64,000 nt of DNA from Lachnospiraceae bacterium UBA7182. GTDB lineage: Bacteria > Bacillota > Clostridia > Lachnospirales > Lachnospiraceae. The position numbers and the translations under genes are program-made. The stretch is taken from contig DKVI01000087.1 of the NCBI GenBank assembly GCA_002491115.1, forward strand, positions 3,590 through 67,589. The letters run 5' to 3'. Below the pieces are notes generated by a model. The model was given only the letters and a program-made list of their open reading frames with translations. It had not been told where the DNA came from and ran no database searches. Position 1 is the stretch's first letter. Every line of letters begins with the position of its first letter. Of the stretch, positions 44,657 through 53,830 are shown piece by piece.

Positions 44657-45310
44657 TTGGAAGAGAAAAAGGAATTTGAGCAGGAAGAAATTGTGAATAC
44701 TGAGGATACTGCAGATACAGACGATCCGGCAAAAGAAGCCGAAGAAGAGATTTCTGAGGACAATACCGGGGAAGCTCCTCCGGAAACAGCGGAGACGGCG
44801 GAAGAGTCAAAAGAGGAACCGTCTTCCGGGACGGAAGGAAAAAAAGGGTTCTTTAAGAAAAAAGAGAAGAAAGACAAAAAAGACGAACTGATCGCGGAGC
44901 TGACAGATAAAGTAAAGCGTCAGCTGGCGGAGTTTGAAAATTTCAGAAACCGCACAGAGAAGGAGAAATCTCAGATGTACGCGGTGGGAGCCAGGGACGC
45001 CATTGAGAAAATACTCCCGGTGGTGGACAATTTTGAAAGAGGGATCAAAAGTATCCCCGAGGAGGAAAAAGACAGCCCGGTGGCAAGCGGCATGGAAATG
45101 ATCTACAAGCAGCTTATGACGGTGCTGGAAGAGTTGGGCGTAACCCCTATCGAAGCGGTAGGCCAGGAATTCGATCCGAACATCCACAATGCGGTCATGC
45201 ATGTGGAAGAGGAAGAGGCAGGCGAGAATGTCGTCGTCGAAGAATTCCAGAAGGGTTATAAATATAAAGACGCTGTACTTCGGTGCAGCATGGTAAAAGT
45301 GGCAAACTAA
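44657..45310 (+). CDS. grpE: Nucleotide exchange factor GrpE
   Basis: A 217-residue co-chaperone that releases ADP from DnaK. An acidic, low-complexity N-terminus (EEKKEFEQEEIVNTEDTADTD...) and a long helix with DELIAELTDKVKRQLAEFENFRNRTEKEK precede the beta domain ending in KGYKYKDAVLRCSMVKVAN. The start is probably TTG at 44657, because AGGCGG lies 8 bases upstream; the ATG at 44621 is inside hrcA and has no ribosome site. It is the second gene of the CIRCE-controlled operon. Confidence 0.95.
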   Translation: MEEKKEFEQEEIVNTEDTADTDDPAKEAEEEISEDNTGEAPPETAETAEESKEEPSSGTEGKKGFFKKKEKKDKKDELIAELTDKVKRQLAEFENFRNRTEKEKSQMYAVGARDAIEKILPVVDNFERGIKSIPEEEKDSPVASGMEMIYKQLMTVLEELGVTPIEAVGQEFDPNIHNAVMHVEEEEAGENVVVEEFQKGYKYKDAVLRCSMVKVAN

Positions 45311-45320
45311 AAACAGCAAA

Positions 45321-45354
45321 AGCCCGGACAGCGCCCACGGGTGCCGCAAGGGCT
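45321..45354 (+). other. Hairpin between grpE and dnaK
   Basis: AGCCC (45321-45325) can pair with GGGCT (45350-45354), with an inner GCGCCC/GGGTGC stem and no T-run. It may be a processing or stability element separating grpE from the more abundant dnaK message; this is inference. Confidence 0.35.
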
Positions 45355-45382
45355 GCAGCGGAACTATAATAGGAGGCAAATT

Positions 45383-47251
45383 ATGAGTAAAATTATTGGT
45401 ATTGACCTTGGAACAACAAACTCTTGCGTATCAGTTATGGAAGGTGGCAAACCCACCGTTATCGCGAATACAGAAGGCGCCAGGACGACACCGTCTGTGG
45501 TGGCATTTACAAAGACCGGGGAGCGTCTGGTAGGCGAGCCTGCGAAACGTCAGGCAGTTACCAACTCGGAGAAGACCATTTCTTCTATCAAGAGAAGCAT
45601 GGGTACAGACAAAAAAGTAGCCATCGACGATAAAAAGTATTCTCCTCAGGAGATTTCAGCCATGATCCTGCAAAAGCTCAAAGCAGACGCAGAGAACTAC
45701 CTGGGTGAAAAAGTGACAGAAGCGGTTATCACTGTGCCGGCGTATTTTAACGACGCCCAGAGACAGGCAACCAAAGACGCGGGCAAGATCGCGGGTCTGG
45801 ATGTAAAACGTATCATCAACGAGCCCACGGCGGCTGCGCTTGCTTACGGTCTGGACAATGAAAAAGAACAGAAAATCATGGTATATGACCTGGGCGGCGG
45901 TACCTTCGACGTTTCCATCATCGATATCGGAGACGGTGTCATCGAGGTGCTGGCGACTGCCGGAGACAACCGACTGGGCGGCGATGACTTTGACCAGAAG
46001 ATCACCGACTGGATGATCAGTGAGTTCAAGAACCAGAACGCAGTGGATCTGTCCAATGACAAGATGGCCCTTCAGAGATTAAAAGAAGCGGCAGAGAAGG
46101 CGAAAAAAGAGCTTTCTTCCGCTACGACCACCAATATCAACCTTCCGTTCATCAGCATGAACAGCGACGGTCCGCTGCACTTTGATATGAACCTGACCAG
46201 GGCAAAATTCGACGAGCTGACCAGAGATCTGGTAGAGCGCACGGCAGGCCCGGTGCAGGCGGCGCTGCGCGACGCAGGTATCAGCCCGTCAGAGCTTAGC
46301 AAGGTCCTCTTAGTAGGTGGTTCCACCCGTGTACCGGCAGTGCAGGATAAGGTAAAACAGCTGACAGGCCATGAACCCAGCAAGACGCTGAACCCGGATG
46401 AGTGCGTGGCAATCGGCGCTTCCATTCAGGGCGGCAAACTGGCAGGCGACGCAGGCGCAGGCGATATTCTCCTTCTGGACGTTACGCCGCTGTCCCTGTC
46501 CATCGAGACCATGGGCGGCATTGCTACCCGTCTGATCGAGCGCAATACCACAATCCCCACCAAGAAGAGCCAGATCTTCTCCACGGCAGCCGACAACCAG
46601 ACGGCAGTGGATATCAACGTGGTACAGGGTGAGAGACAGTTTGCGAAAGACAACAAATCCCTCGGACAGTTCCGTCTGGACGGAATCCCGCCTGCACGCA
46701 GGGGCGTTCCGCAGATCGAGGTTACGTTTGATATTGACGCCAACGGTATCGTGAATGTATCCGCAAAAGATATGGGTACCGGCAAAGAACAGCACATCAC
46801 CATCACGGCAGGCTCCAACATGTCCGATTCCGACATCGAGAAGGCAGTGAAAGAGGCGGCTGAGTTCGAGGCGCAGGATAAGAAGAGGAAAGAAGCCATC
46901 GACGCGAGAAACGATGCGGACGCCATGGTATTCCAGACAGAGAAAGCGCTGGAAGAGGCGGGCGCGAACCTGGATGCATCCGAGAAATCGGCGGTGGAAG
47001 AAAAGATCGCTTCCTTAAAAGAAGTCATTGACCGTACCGCGAACCAGACCGATATCTCCGATTCCGATATTGACGCTTTGAAAGCAGGAAGAGAAGACCT
47101 GATGAACGCGGCGCAGAAACTGTTCCAGAAGATGTATGAGCAGTCGCAGGCACAGGGAGGCGCCCAGAGCGCGGGTCCGGATATGGGCGGCGCGGAGCAG
47201 GCTTCAGGTTCTGCAGATGACGTGGTAGACGGAGATTACCGTGAAGTCTAA
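45383..47251 (+). CDS. dnaK: Chaperone DnaK (Hsp70)
   Basis: A 622-residue Hsp70. The ATPase domain shows IIGIDLGTTNSCVSVMEGG, VYDLGGGTFDVSI and VLLVGGSTRVPAVQ; the linker and substrate domain begin near DILLLDVTPLSLSIETMGG, and the C-terminal lid ends in the acidic DDVVDGDYREV. The ATG at 45383 follows AGGAGG by 6 bases; an upstream extension is not supported. It works with GrpE and DnaJ in the same operon and is regulated from the CIRCE promoter. Confidence 0.98.
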   Translation: MSKIIGIDLGTTNSCVSVMEGGKPTVIANTEGARTTPSVVAFTKTGERLVGEPAKRQAVTNSEKTISSIKRSMGTDKKVAIDDKKYSPQEISAMILQKLKADAENYLGEKVTEAVITVPAYFNDAQRQATKDAGKIAGLDVKRIINEPTAAALAYGLDNEKEQKIMVYDLGGGTFDVSIIDIGDGVIEVLATAGDNRLGGDDFDQKITDWMISEFKNQNAVDLSNDKMALQRLKEAAEKAKKELSSATTTNINLPFISMNSDGPLHFDMNLTRAKFDELTRDLVERTAGPVQAALRDAGISPSELSKVLLVGGSTRVPAVQDKVKQLTGHEPSKTLNPDECVAIGASIQGGKLAGDAGAGDILLLDVTPLSLSIETMGGIATRLIERNTTIPTKKSQIFSTAADNQTAVDINVVQGERQFAKDNKSLGQFRLDGIPPARRGVPQIEVTFDIDANGIVNVSAKDMGTGKEQHITITAGSNMSDSDIEKAVKEAAEFEAQDKKRKEAIDARNDADAMVFQTEKALEEAGANLDASEKSAVEEKIASLKEVIDRTANQTDISDSDIDALKAGREDLMNAAQKLFQKMYEQSQAQGGAQSAGPDMGGAEQASGSADDVVDGDYREV

Positions 47252-47294
47252 GTTTTAGGCGCTTGATCGCGGCAGGATGAAAGGCAGATAGCAT

Positions 47295-48470
47295 ATGGCA
47301 GAGACAAAGAGAGACTATTATGAAGTCCTTGGCGTGGATAAAAGCGCGGATGAGGCAGCTATTAAAAGCGCATACCGCAAGCTGGCTAAGAAATATCATC
47401 CGGATGCGAATCCCGGAGACAAAGAAGCAGAACAGAAGTTTAAAGAAGCCTCGGAAGCATACGCGATTTTAAGCGATGCGGATAAGAGGAGAAAATATGA
47501 CCAGTTCGGCCACGCCGCCTTTGAACAGGGCGGCGCAGGCGGCGGGTTCGGAGACTTTGACTTCAGCAATATGGGAGACATCTTCGGGGATTTCGGAGAT
47601 ATTTTCGGGGATCTCTTTGGAGGCGGAAGAAGCCGGAGGGCCGGCAACCGCCCCATGCAGGGAGCGAACTTAAGGACCAGTGTGCGTATTACCTTTGACG
47701 AGTCGGTGAAAGGATGCGAAAAAGAGCTGGAGCTGACGCTCAAAGACGAGTGCGAAAGCTGTCACGGAAGCGGTGCGAAACCGGGCACTTCCCCGCAGAC
47801 CTGTCCCAAATGCGACGGCAAAGGGCAGGTGGTGTATACGCAGCAATCCCTGTTCGGCATGGTGCAGAATGTGCGCCCGTGTCCGGAATGCGGCGGAACC
47901 GGCAAGGTCATCAAGGAGAAATGTCCGGATTGTCACGGAAGCGGTTATATCGCCAGCAAAAAGAAAATATCCGTCACAGTACCCGCCGGTATCGATAACG
48001 GGCAGAGTATCCGTATCCGGGGCAAAGGAGAACCGGGTGTCAACGGAGGCCCCAGAGGCGATCTTCTGGTGGAAGTGATCGTGTCACGCCACCCGCAGTT
48101 CCAGAGACAGGATATGGATATCTATTCCACAGTACCGATCAGTTTTCCGGTGGCCGTCCTGGGAGGGACGATCCGGATCAAGACAGTGGACGGAGAAGTG
48201 GAGTACGACGTAAAAGCCGGAACCCAGACCGATACAAGAGTCCGTCTGCGGGGCAAAGGCATGCCGTCTTTGCGCAATAAAAATGTACGGGGTGACCATT
48301 ATGTGACGCTGGTGGTGGAAGTGCCTACGGGACTGAGCCATGCGGCCAAGGAAGCGTTAAAAGAATATGATCTGGAGAGCGGAAACTCTCTGAACCAGAA
48401 AATCGAAGGCGGAAAATCCAGAAAGAAAGGGTTTATCAACAAACTGAAAGAATCCCTGGAAGACCAGTAA
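47295..48470 (+). CDS. dnaJ: Chaperone DnaJ (Hsp40)
   Basis: A 391-residue type I J-protein. The J-domain at residues 1-70 contains HPD (KKYHPDANPG). A Gly/Phe segment follows (GGAGGGFGDFDF), then four zinc CxxCxGxG repeats from residue 154 (CESCHGSG, CPKCDGKG, CPECGGTG, CPDCHGSG) and the beta-rich peptide-binding C-terminus. It stimulates the DnaK ATPase and delivers clients. It starts 43 bases after dnaK and is closed by a strong terminator. Confidence 0.98.
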   Translation: MAETKRDYYEVLGVDKSADEAAIKSAYRKLAKKYHPDANPGDKEAEQKFKEASEAYAILSDADKRRKYDQFGHAAFEQGGAGGGFGDFDFSNMGDIFGDFGDIFGDLFGGGRSRRAGNRPMQGANLRTSVRITFDESVKGCEKELELTLKDECESCHGSGAKPGTSPQTCPKCDGKGQVVYTQQSLFGMVQNVRPCPECGGTGKVIKEKCPDCHGSGYIASKKKISVTVPAGIDNGQSIRIRGKGEPGVNGGPRGDLLVEVIVSRHPQFQRQDMDIYSTVPISFPVAVLGGTIRIKTVDGEVEYDVKAGTQTDTRVRLRGKGMPSLRNKNVRGDHYVTLVVEVPTGLSHAAKEALKEYDLESGNSLNQKIEGGKSRKKGFINKLKESLEDQ

Positions 48471-48487
48471 GGGAGACAACAGGGTAA

Positions 48488-48523
48488 AAAAGCTGTCGGC
48501 AGGTAAAGCGCCGGCAGCTTTTT
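48488..48523 (+). terminator. Terminator of the hrcA-grpE-dnaK-dnaJ operon
   Basis: An 11-bp stem AAGCTGTCGGC (48490-48500) / GCCGGCAGCTT (48510-48520) with one G-T pair runs into TTTTT. Confidence 0.85.
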
Positions 48524-48536
48524 GGTGCCTTGCAGG

Positions 48537-49070
48537 TCACAGTCGCTTTTCCAGACAGACCAGGTCCATTTGGCGGATTTCATTAAATATGCAGGATATA
48601 ACAGAGACTTCTTTATATCCGAGTTTTTTATAAAGGGCCCTGGCGGCAAGATTTTTTACGCTGGTATCCATACGGAGAAAGCGGCAGCCGTGTTCCCGGG
48701 CGTAAGTCTCATAAAAGGACACAAAAGCGGAGCCATAGCCTTTCCCCTTTTCTGCGGGGGAGACTACCAGAGTGTGCAGCACCATCACCTGATCTTCTGG
48801 GGCGTCATATTCCCATGCGGCGTGATCATAGTCGGGCAGCTGTTCCTGGTTGATTCTGGCGGCGGCAACAATCTGTTTTTCGCCGGTTTCGGCCATTTCT
48901 TCTTCTACAAACATATCGCCCTGCCGGACGGAAGCTTCGGCTGTCTCCCGGGTGGGGTAGATGCCTCTGACCCACTGGGTCGTCATTCTTCCGGCTTCAT
49001 TTTCCGTGTGAACCTGATCATACAGTTTAACAATCTGTTCGATATCTTCTTTGCCAGCTTTTCTAAACAT
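48537..49070 (-). CDS. GNAT-family N-acetyltransferase
   Basis: A 177-residue acetyltransferase. The acetyl-CoA site appears as LVVSPAEKGKGYGSAFVSFYE, matching the R/QxxGxG/A pattern (KGKGYG), followed by CRFLRMDTSVKNLAARALYKKLGYKEV, the usual C-terminal half. The N-terminus MFRKAGKEDIEQIVKLYDQV is standard for the family. The start is supported by AAAGGAGAT, and a near-consensus promoter lies 30-60 bases upstream. The substrate is unknown; it is convergent with dnaJ. Confidence 0.88.
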   Translation of the reverse strand: MFRKAGKEDIEQIVKLYDQVHTENEAGRMTTQWVRGIYPTRETAEASVRQGDMFVEEEMAETGEKQIVAAARINQEQLPDYDHAAWEYDAPEDQVMVLHTLVVSPAEKGKGYGSAFVSFYETYAREHGCRFLRMDTSVKNLAARALYKKLGYKEVSVISCIFNEIRQMDLVCLEKRL

Positions 49071-49100
49071 CGGTATCTCCTTTTGTCACATGTTGTCATG

Positions 49101-49129
49101 ATTATACAGAAAAGCAGGAGAAATTGCAA
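49101..49129 (-). promoter_or_regulatory. Promoter of the GNAT gene
   Basis: On the minus strand TTGCAA (49124-49129) and TATAAT (49101-49106) are spaced 17 bases. Confidence 0.75.
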
Positions 49130-49154
49130 TATAAGCTTACGGCAGATTATCCTC

Positions 49155-49183
49155 TTTACAGCGGGCACAAATACAGATATAAT
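49155..49183 (+). promoter_or_regulatory. Promoter of the sigma-54-like gene
   Basis: TTTACA (49155-49160) and TATAAT (49178-49183) are spaced 17 bases, on the strand opposite to the GNAT promoter. Confidence 0.7.
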
Positions 49184-49250
49184 TGTAAAATAAAGCGATT
49201 GAAAATATCGGGATTTGACGGGCAGCAGAACGGACAAAGGAGAAGTGAAA

Positions 49251-50378
49251 ATGAGTGAACGTATGGAAATGACCAAAGAACAGAAGCAGTTATTGTCACA
49301 GACACATGCACAGTCTTTAAAATTACTGGGAATGTGTAATACGGAACTGTACTCTTTTTTAAATAATGAATATCTGGAAAATCCGCTGTTTGAACATACG
49401 GGAGGCAGCGGGGAGCCGGGGGTCACGGAGGAATTTGAATCCTGGTATCCGGGAGATCAGGAATTTAACGACGGATACGGAGACAGCGACAAAGTAGATC
49501 CCACGGTAAAAAAGGCATCCATGGCAGAAGACGCCGACAGGCTGCGTACCTGTCTGAAAGATCAGCTGAATGTCAATCATTATACGAAGGCCGAATGGGA
49601 GCTGATTGATTTCCTGATCCTGAATCTGGAGGACAGTGGATTTTATCCGATCTCTGCAGATGAGACTGCCAGAATATCCGGCGCTTCTGCAGAGACAGTC
49701 AGAAGATGTCTTGATGACTTAAGAGAACTGGAACCGGTGGGGATTTTTGCGGAAAATATGTCGGAATGTCTGTTAAAACAGGTAGAGGCGCTGGGGGTGG
49801 AAGATGAGGCGCTGACCAGTATCATCCGCTCTTATCTGAACGACGCTCTGCATGGGAGACTCAGCAAAATTACAAGGGGGCTTGGAATATCTTCTGTGAC
49901 GGCGCGCAAATACATCGCTTTTATCAGAACCTTAAATCCCATGCCTTTATCGGGGTTTTATTCAGGAAAGACGAGCTATGTGATCCCGGATGTTCTTTTT
50001 GAAGAAAAAGACGATCAGTGGGATATATCGTTAAACGACGGCTGGCTGGGAGAATATCATCTGAATGAATTTTACCTGCAGATGCTTTCAGAAAGTACAG
50101 ATGAAGAACTTTTGGCGTATTTTCAGAACAAGCTTAAGCGTGCCCAGGAGATACTGGAGGCCATCGACGAGCGGAAAAAGACGATCCTGCAAGTATCAAA
50201 AGCCGTGCTGGAGTGGCAGAAAGGATATTTTGAAGAGGACCAGAAGCCGGTGTCCATGACGCTGGCGCAGGCGGCGCAGAAGCTTAATCTCAAAGAGTCC
50301 ACCGTGCGGAACGCGGTCAGCGGAAAGTATATCCAGCATCCAAAAGGGACGGTCCTGATGGAGAAACTGTTTGTCTGA
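49251..50378 (+). CDS. rpoN: Sigma-54 (RpoN)-like factor lacking the RpoN box
   Basis: A 375-residue sigma-54-like protein. Region I (KEQKQLLSQTHAQSLKLLGMCN...LENPLFE), the core-binding part (LRTCLKDQLNV, FLILNLEDSGFYPIS, EPVGIFAENMSECLLKQ) and the helix-turn-helix (MTLAQAAQKLNLKESTVRNAVSGKYIQHPKGT) are present. The chain then stops about ten residues later, so the C-terminal domain with the RpoN box, which reads the -24 element, is absent. The downstream 68 bases hold no frameshifted remainder in any plus frame. It is shorter than usual sigma-54 (about 450-480). The ATG at 49251 follows AAAGGAG; the longer ORF from 49215 is not supported. Confidence 0.82.
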   Translation: MSERMEMTKEQKQLLSQTHAQSLKLLGMCNTELYSFLNNEYLENPLFEHTGGSGEPGVTEEFESWYPGDQEFNDGYGDSDKVDPTVKKASMAEDADRLRTCLKDQLNVNHYTKAEWELIDFLILNLEDSGFYPISADETARISGASAETVRRCLDDLRELEPVGIFAENMSECLLKQVEALGVEDEALTSIIRSYLNDALHGRLSKITRGLGISSVTARKYIAFIRTLNPMPLSGFYSGKTSYVIPDVLFEEKDDQWDISLNDGWLGEYHLNEFYLQMLSESTDEELLAYFQNKLKRAQEILEAIDERKKTILQVSKAVLEWQKGYFEEDQKPVSMTLAQAAQKLNLKESTVRNAVSGKYIQHPKGTVLMEKLFV

Positions 50379-50446
50379 AAGGGATAAAAGATGCCTGTAC
50401 GGGAAATAATGGTAACCAGAAACAACAGGAAAGGAGCAAGACTGCC

Positions 50447-51613
50447 ATGAATCTGGTTGACCATGAATTTATCAAATATATGAGCCGGTTCGACGACTGT
50501 CCGTTTACGCTGGTGCTGCATGGAGAGCGGCATCAGATCGGGGAGGGGGAACCGGCTTTTTCTGTTGTCTTTCGTCAGATACCGAAAGTCAAAGAGCTGA
50601 TGACAAGCACTTCCCTTGCTTTAGGTGAAGCCTATATGGACGGGGATATACAGGTAGAAGGCGAACTGTATCCGGCGCTTCGCCATTTTATGGGGCAGAT
50701 GGGGAAATTCTCCACCGATACAAAGGCGTTGGGAAAACTGATGTTTTCTTCTGTATCCAAAAGAAATCAGAAAAAAGAAGTGTGTTCCCACTACGATATC
50801 GGTAATGATTTTTACCGTCTGTGGCTGGATGAGACGCTCAGTTATTCCTGCGGCTATTTTAAAAGGGAGGAAGATACCCTCTATGAAGCCCAGTGCAACA
50901 AAGCAGACCGTATCCTTAAGAAGCTGTATCTGAAAGAAGGAATGACCGTGTGCGATATCGGATGCGGCTGGGGATTTTTACTTCTGCGGGCGGCGAAAAA
51001 ATACAAAGTCCGCGGGGTGGGAATTACGCTGAGCCGGGAGCAGAAAAGGGTCTTTGAAGAGCGGATCAGGGAAGAACATCTGGAAAATGATCTGAAGGTA
51101 GAACTGCTGGATTACCGGGACTTAGATTCCCTTGGAATCTCTTTTGACCGGATTGTCAGCGTGGGTATGGCAGAGCATGTGGGAAGGGATAACTACAGAA
51201 CTTATATGGAATGCATCAGGCAGGCTTTAAAGCCGGGCGGGCTGGTTCTCTTACACTTTATCAGCGCATTAAAAGAACATCCCGGGGATGCCTGGATGAA
51301 GAAATATATTTTTCCGGGAGGCGTCGTACCCAGCCTCAGGGAAATGATGCAGATCGCGGGGGAACTGAACCTGTATACGCTGGACGTGGAAAGCCTGCGC
51401 CGTCATTACAGCAGGACTTTACTTTGCTGGTATGAGAATTTCCAGAAGCACCGCCGGGAAGTGACAGAGATGTTCGACGAGCGTTTTGCCAGAATGTGGG
51501 AACTGTATCTGTGTTCCTGTGCGGCGACCTTCATGGACGGGGTCATTGACCTGCACCAGATCCTCTGGACAAACGGAATCAATAACGATCTGCCCATGAC
51601 CAGGTGGTATTAG
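50447..51613 (+). CDS. Cyclopropane-fatty-acid synthase-family methyltransferase
   Basis: A 388-residue SAM-dependent enzyme of the CFA synthase/mycolic-acid methyltransferase family, which adds a methylene bridge to unsaturated acyl chains of membrane lipids. The SAM motif is TVCDIGCGWGFLLLRAAKKY near residue 167. Characteristic stretches are CSHYDIGNDFYRLWLDETLSYSCGYF, VSVGMAEHVGRDNYRTYM and LLHFISALKEH. The N-terminal lipid-binding region is present and length is normal. It lies 68 bases behind the sigma-54-like gene with its own AAAGGAG; cotranscription is likely. Confidence 0.9.
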   Translation: MNLVDHEFIKYMSRFDDCPFTLVLHGERHQIGEGEPAFSVVFRQIPKVKELMTSTSLALGEAYMDGDIQVEGELYPALRHFMGQMGKFSTDTKALGKLMFSSVSKRNQKKEVCSHYDIGNDFYRLWLDETLSYSCGYFKREEDTLYEAQCNKADRILKKLYLKEGMTVCDIGCGWGFLLLRAAKKYKVRGVGITLSREQKRVFEERIREEHLENDLKVELLDYRDLDSLGISFDRIVSVGMAEHVGRDNYRTYMECIRQALKPGGLVLLHFISALKEHPGDAWMKKYIFPGGVVPSLREMMQIAGELNLYTLDVESLRRHYSRTLLCWYENFQKHRREVTEMFDERFARMWELYLCSCAATFMDGVIDLHQILWTNGINNDLPMTRWY

Positions 51614-51616
51614 GCT

Positions 51617-51877
51617 TCAGAGATCCCGGATCAGGCGCAGGGCCTGTTCCTGGTCTTTTTGGTGGACAAATACTTCATATTCATAAGTCAGATCCGAAGG
51701 CTGTCCCAGACTTCCCGTGCGTCCCCTTAAAGTCCCATGCCCGGCCCACTGTCCCATGCGGTTTTTGACTTTTACCGTATAGGGAATATGGCCTGCGGCC
51801 AGGGCGCTTCGTATGGCCGAATACCGTGCCAGGTCAAAGCCTGTGTATATGTTTTTTCGATTGAATAGAGTGATCAT
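51617..51877 (-). CDS. Small conserved-looking protein (DUF2007-like)
   Basis: An 86-residue protein beginning MITLFNRKNIYTGFDLARYSAIRSAL. The pattern of an N-terminal beta-alpha unit, a loop with GQWAGHGTLRGR and a C-terminal EYEVFVHQKDQEQALRLI strand-helix resembles small DUF2007-type signal-transducing-like proteins, but the match is loose. It faces the end of the methyltransferase gene only 3 bases away. No membrane segment is visible. Function unknown. Confidence 0.6.
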   Translation of the reverse strand: MITLFNRKNIYTGFDLARYSAIRSALAAGHIPYTVKVKNRMGQWAGHGTLRGRTGSLGQPSDLTYEYEVFVHQKDQEQALRLIRDL

Positions 51878-51998
51878 ACTGCCTCCTGCTTACGTTTCGC
51901 TTTGCCCCCGGCGCTGTCCGGGGGTTTGCCGTGTCATAAAGATATTATAGCGGTATTCTGGCAGAGTGTAAAGAGAAGAATTAGTTTGATGTCGCTGG

Positions 51999-52027
51999 TT
52001 GAAGAAGAACAAAAAACTATGTATAAT
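51999..52027 (+). promoter_or_regulatory. Promoter of the AAA/PD-(D/E)XK gene
   Basis: TTGAAG (51999-52004) and TATAAT (52022-52027) have 17-base spacing, 26 bases before the start codon. Confidence 0.65.
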
Positions 52028-52053
52028 GTGTACAAAAAGCAAAGGAGCACAGC

Positions 52054-53769
52054 ATGGCGAGGGCAGTAGGAATCGGGTATCAGAATTTTGAGCAGTTGAT
52101 TACAAAAGATGTCTTTTATATTGACAAAACGTCCTTTATCAGGGAATGGTGGGAGAATAACGATGAGGTCACATTGATTGCCCGTCCCAGGCGTTTTGGC
52201 AAAACGCTGAATATGAGTATGTTAGAGCAGTTTTTGTCAATCAATTATGCGGACCGGGGCGACCTTTTTGAAGGGCTTGCCATATGGGAAGAAGAAAAAT
52301 ACCGGAAGCTGCAGGGGACTTTTCCGGTGATTGCCTTAAGCTTTGCCAATGTAAAAGAAACCTCTTTTGATCATGTAAAAAGTAAGATTTTCCAATTGTT
52401 TACAAACCTGTATTCACAGCATGATTTTTTAAGACACAAAAACATATTGACGGATAAAGACAGGGAATACTGGGACAGGGTATCTGTCAATATGAGTGAA
52501 GGCGACGCGTCTTTGGCGCTTTATCAGTTGTCAGAATATCTGTACCGTTACTATCATAAAAAGGTGATGATCCTTCTGGACGAATATGACACACCCATGC
52601 AGGAAGCCTATGTACATGGATACTGGAAAGAGCTGATGAGCTTTGTCCGGGGCCTGTTTAACGCTGCATTTAAGACGAATCCATACCTGGACCGCGCGGT
52701 TATGACCGGAATAACACGGGTCAGTAGAGAGTCCGTCTTTTCCGATCTGAATAATCTGACAGTGGTGACCTCCACTTCTGACCTGTATGCGGACAGCTTC
52801 GGATTTACAGAAGCGGAAGTATACGCGGCCCTTAAGGAATACGGACTGGAAGAACAGATGCCGATGGTAAAACAATGGTACGACGGCTTTGCGTTCGGAC
52901 ATCAGAAAGAGATTTATAATCCCTGGTCGATCGTGAACTATCTGAAAACCGGACGGTTCGGTCCCTACTGGGCGAATACAAGCAGCAATCGTCTGGCAGG
53001 AAAATTAATCCGGGAGGGCAGTAAAGATATCAAGCTGACCATTGAAGGGCTGCTACAGGGAAAGAGCTTTCGCGCCCGGATTGACGAACAGATCGTGTAT
53101 GATCAGTTAGATGATGACGAAACGGCTATCTGGAGCCTGTTCCTTGCCGGCGGCTATTTGAAAGCACTGAATTTTGAAGAATATATGACAGAGTTTGGAG
53201 AGTGGGTGCAGGAGTATGAACTGGCGCTTACCAATTTTGAAGTAAAAGTTATGTTTCAAAATATGATCCGCACCTGGTTCGGGACTGTAAAATCCGATTA
53301 CAACGACTTTACCAAAGCCCTGATTCGGGGCGATGTGGAAGAGATGAATGCCTATATGAACCGGATCGCAGAGAATGTGTTCAGCTCCTTCGATACGGGA
53401 AAGAAAGCTTCCGGCCGCACAGAACCGGAACGGTTCTATCACGGTTTTGTGCTGGGGCTTCTGGTGGATTTAAGCGACAGATATATCATCACCTCCAACC
53501 GGGAAAGCGGTTTTGGGCGCTATGATGTGCAGATGGAACCCAGAAAAGAGACAGACAATGCGGTTCTCATAGAGTTTAAAGTCAGGGACCGGAAAAACGA
53601 GACAGACCTGGAAGCAACGGCACGAAAAGCCCTGGCGCAGATAGAGGAGAAAGATTACGCGGCGGATTTACGCCAGAGAGGAATATCAAAAGACAAAATC
53701 CGGATGTATGGATTTGCGTTTGAGGGTAAAACAGTACTGATCCGCACGGTAAATCATGTATATTTATAA
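52054..53769 (+). CDS. AAA-like ATPase with C-terminal PD-(D/E)XK nuclease-like domain
   Basis: A 571-residue protein of the AAA-ATPase_like/PDDEXK_9 family, abundant in gut Firmicutes and Bacteroidetes. The N-terminal motif FYIDKTSFIREWW is diagnostic, followed by a short Walker-A-like RPRRFGKTLNMSM, Walker B MILLDEYDTPM, and the sensor-region ITRVSRESVFSDLNN. The C-terminal nuclease-like part has GRYDVQMEP and AVLIEFKVRD (D...ExK). It stands alone, with a promoter and terminator of its own. The family role is not known; a link to mobile DNA or defence is often suggested but unproven. Confidence 0.88.
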   Translation: MARAVGIGYQNFEQLITKDVFYIDKTSFIREWWENNDEVTLIARPRRFGKTLNMSMLEQFLSINYADRGDLFEGLAIWEEEKYRKLQGTFPVIALSFANVKETSFDHVKSKIFQLFTNLYSQHDFLRHKNILTDKDREYWDRVSVNMSEGDASLALYQLSEYLYRYYHKKVMILLDEYDTPMQEAYVHGYWKELMSFVRGLFNAAFKTNPYLDRAVMTGITRVSRESVFSDLNNLTVVTSTSDLYADSFGFTEAEVYAALKEYGLEEQMPMVKQWYDGFAFGHQKEIYNPWSIVNYLKTGRFGPYWANTSSNRLAGKLIREGSKDIKLTIEGLLQGKSFRARIDEQIVYDQLDDDETAIWSLFLAGGYLKALNFEEYMTEFGEWVQEYELALTNFEVKVMFQNMIRTWFGTVKSDYNDFTKALIRGDVEEMNAYMNRIAENVFSSFDTGKKASGRTEPERFYHGFVLGLLVDLSDRYIITSNRESGFGRYDVQMEPRKETDNAVLIEFKVRDRKNETDLEATARKALAQIEEKDYAADLRQRGISKDKIRMYGFAFEGKTVLIRTVNHVYL

Positions 53770-53774
53770 TAGAC

Positions 53775-53820
53775 TGGGGCAAACCTGTAGGATAGATACA
53801 GATTTGCTCCAATTTTTTTT
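53775..53820 (+). terminator. Terminator of the AAA/nuclease gene
   Basis: TGGGGCAAA (53775-53783) pairs with TTTGCTCCA (53803-53811), with an inner CTGTA/TACAG stem, then nine T residues. Confidence 0.85.
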
Positions 53821-53830
53821 AAATTTCCTA

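Noticed and set aside
50379..50446. Possible frameshifted RpoN box after the sigma-54-like gene.
   Set aside because: The 68 bases before the next gene contain no RpoN-box-like sequence in any plus frame, so the C-terminal domain is truly absent.
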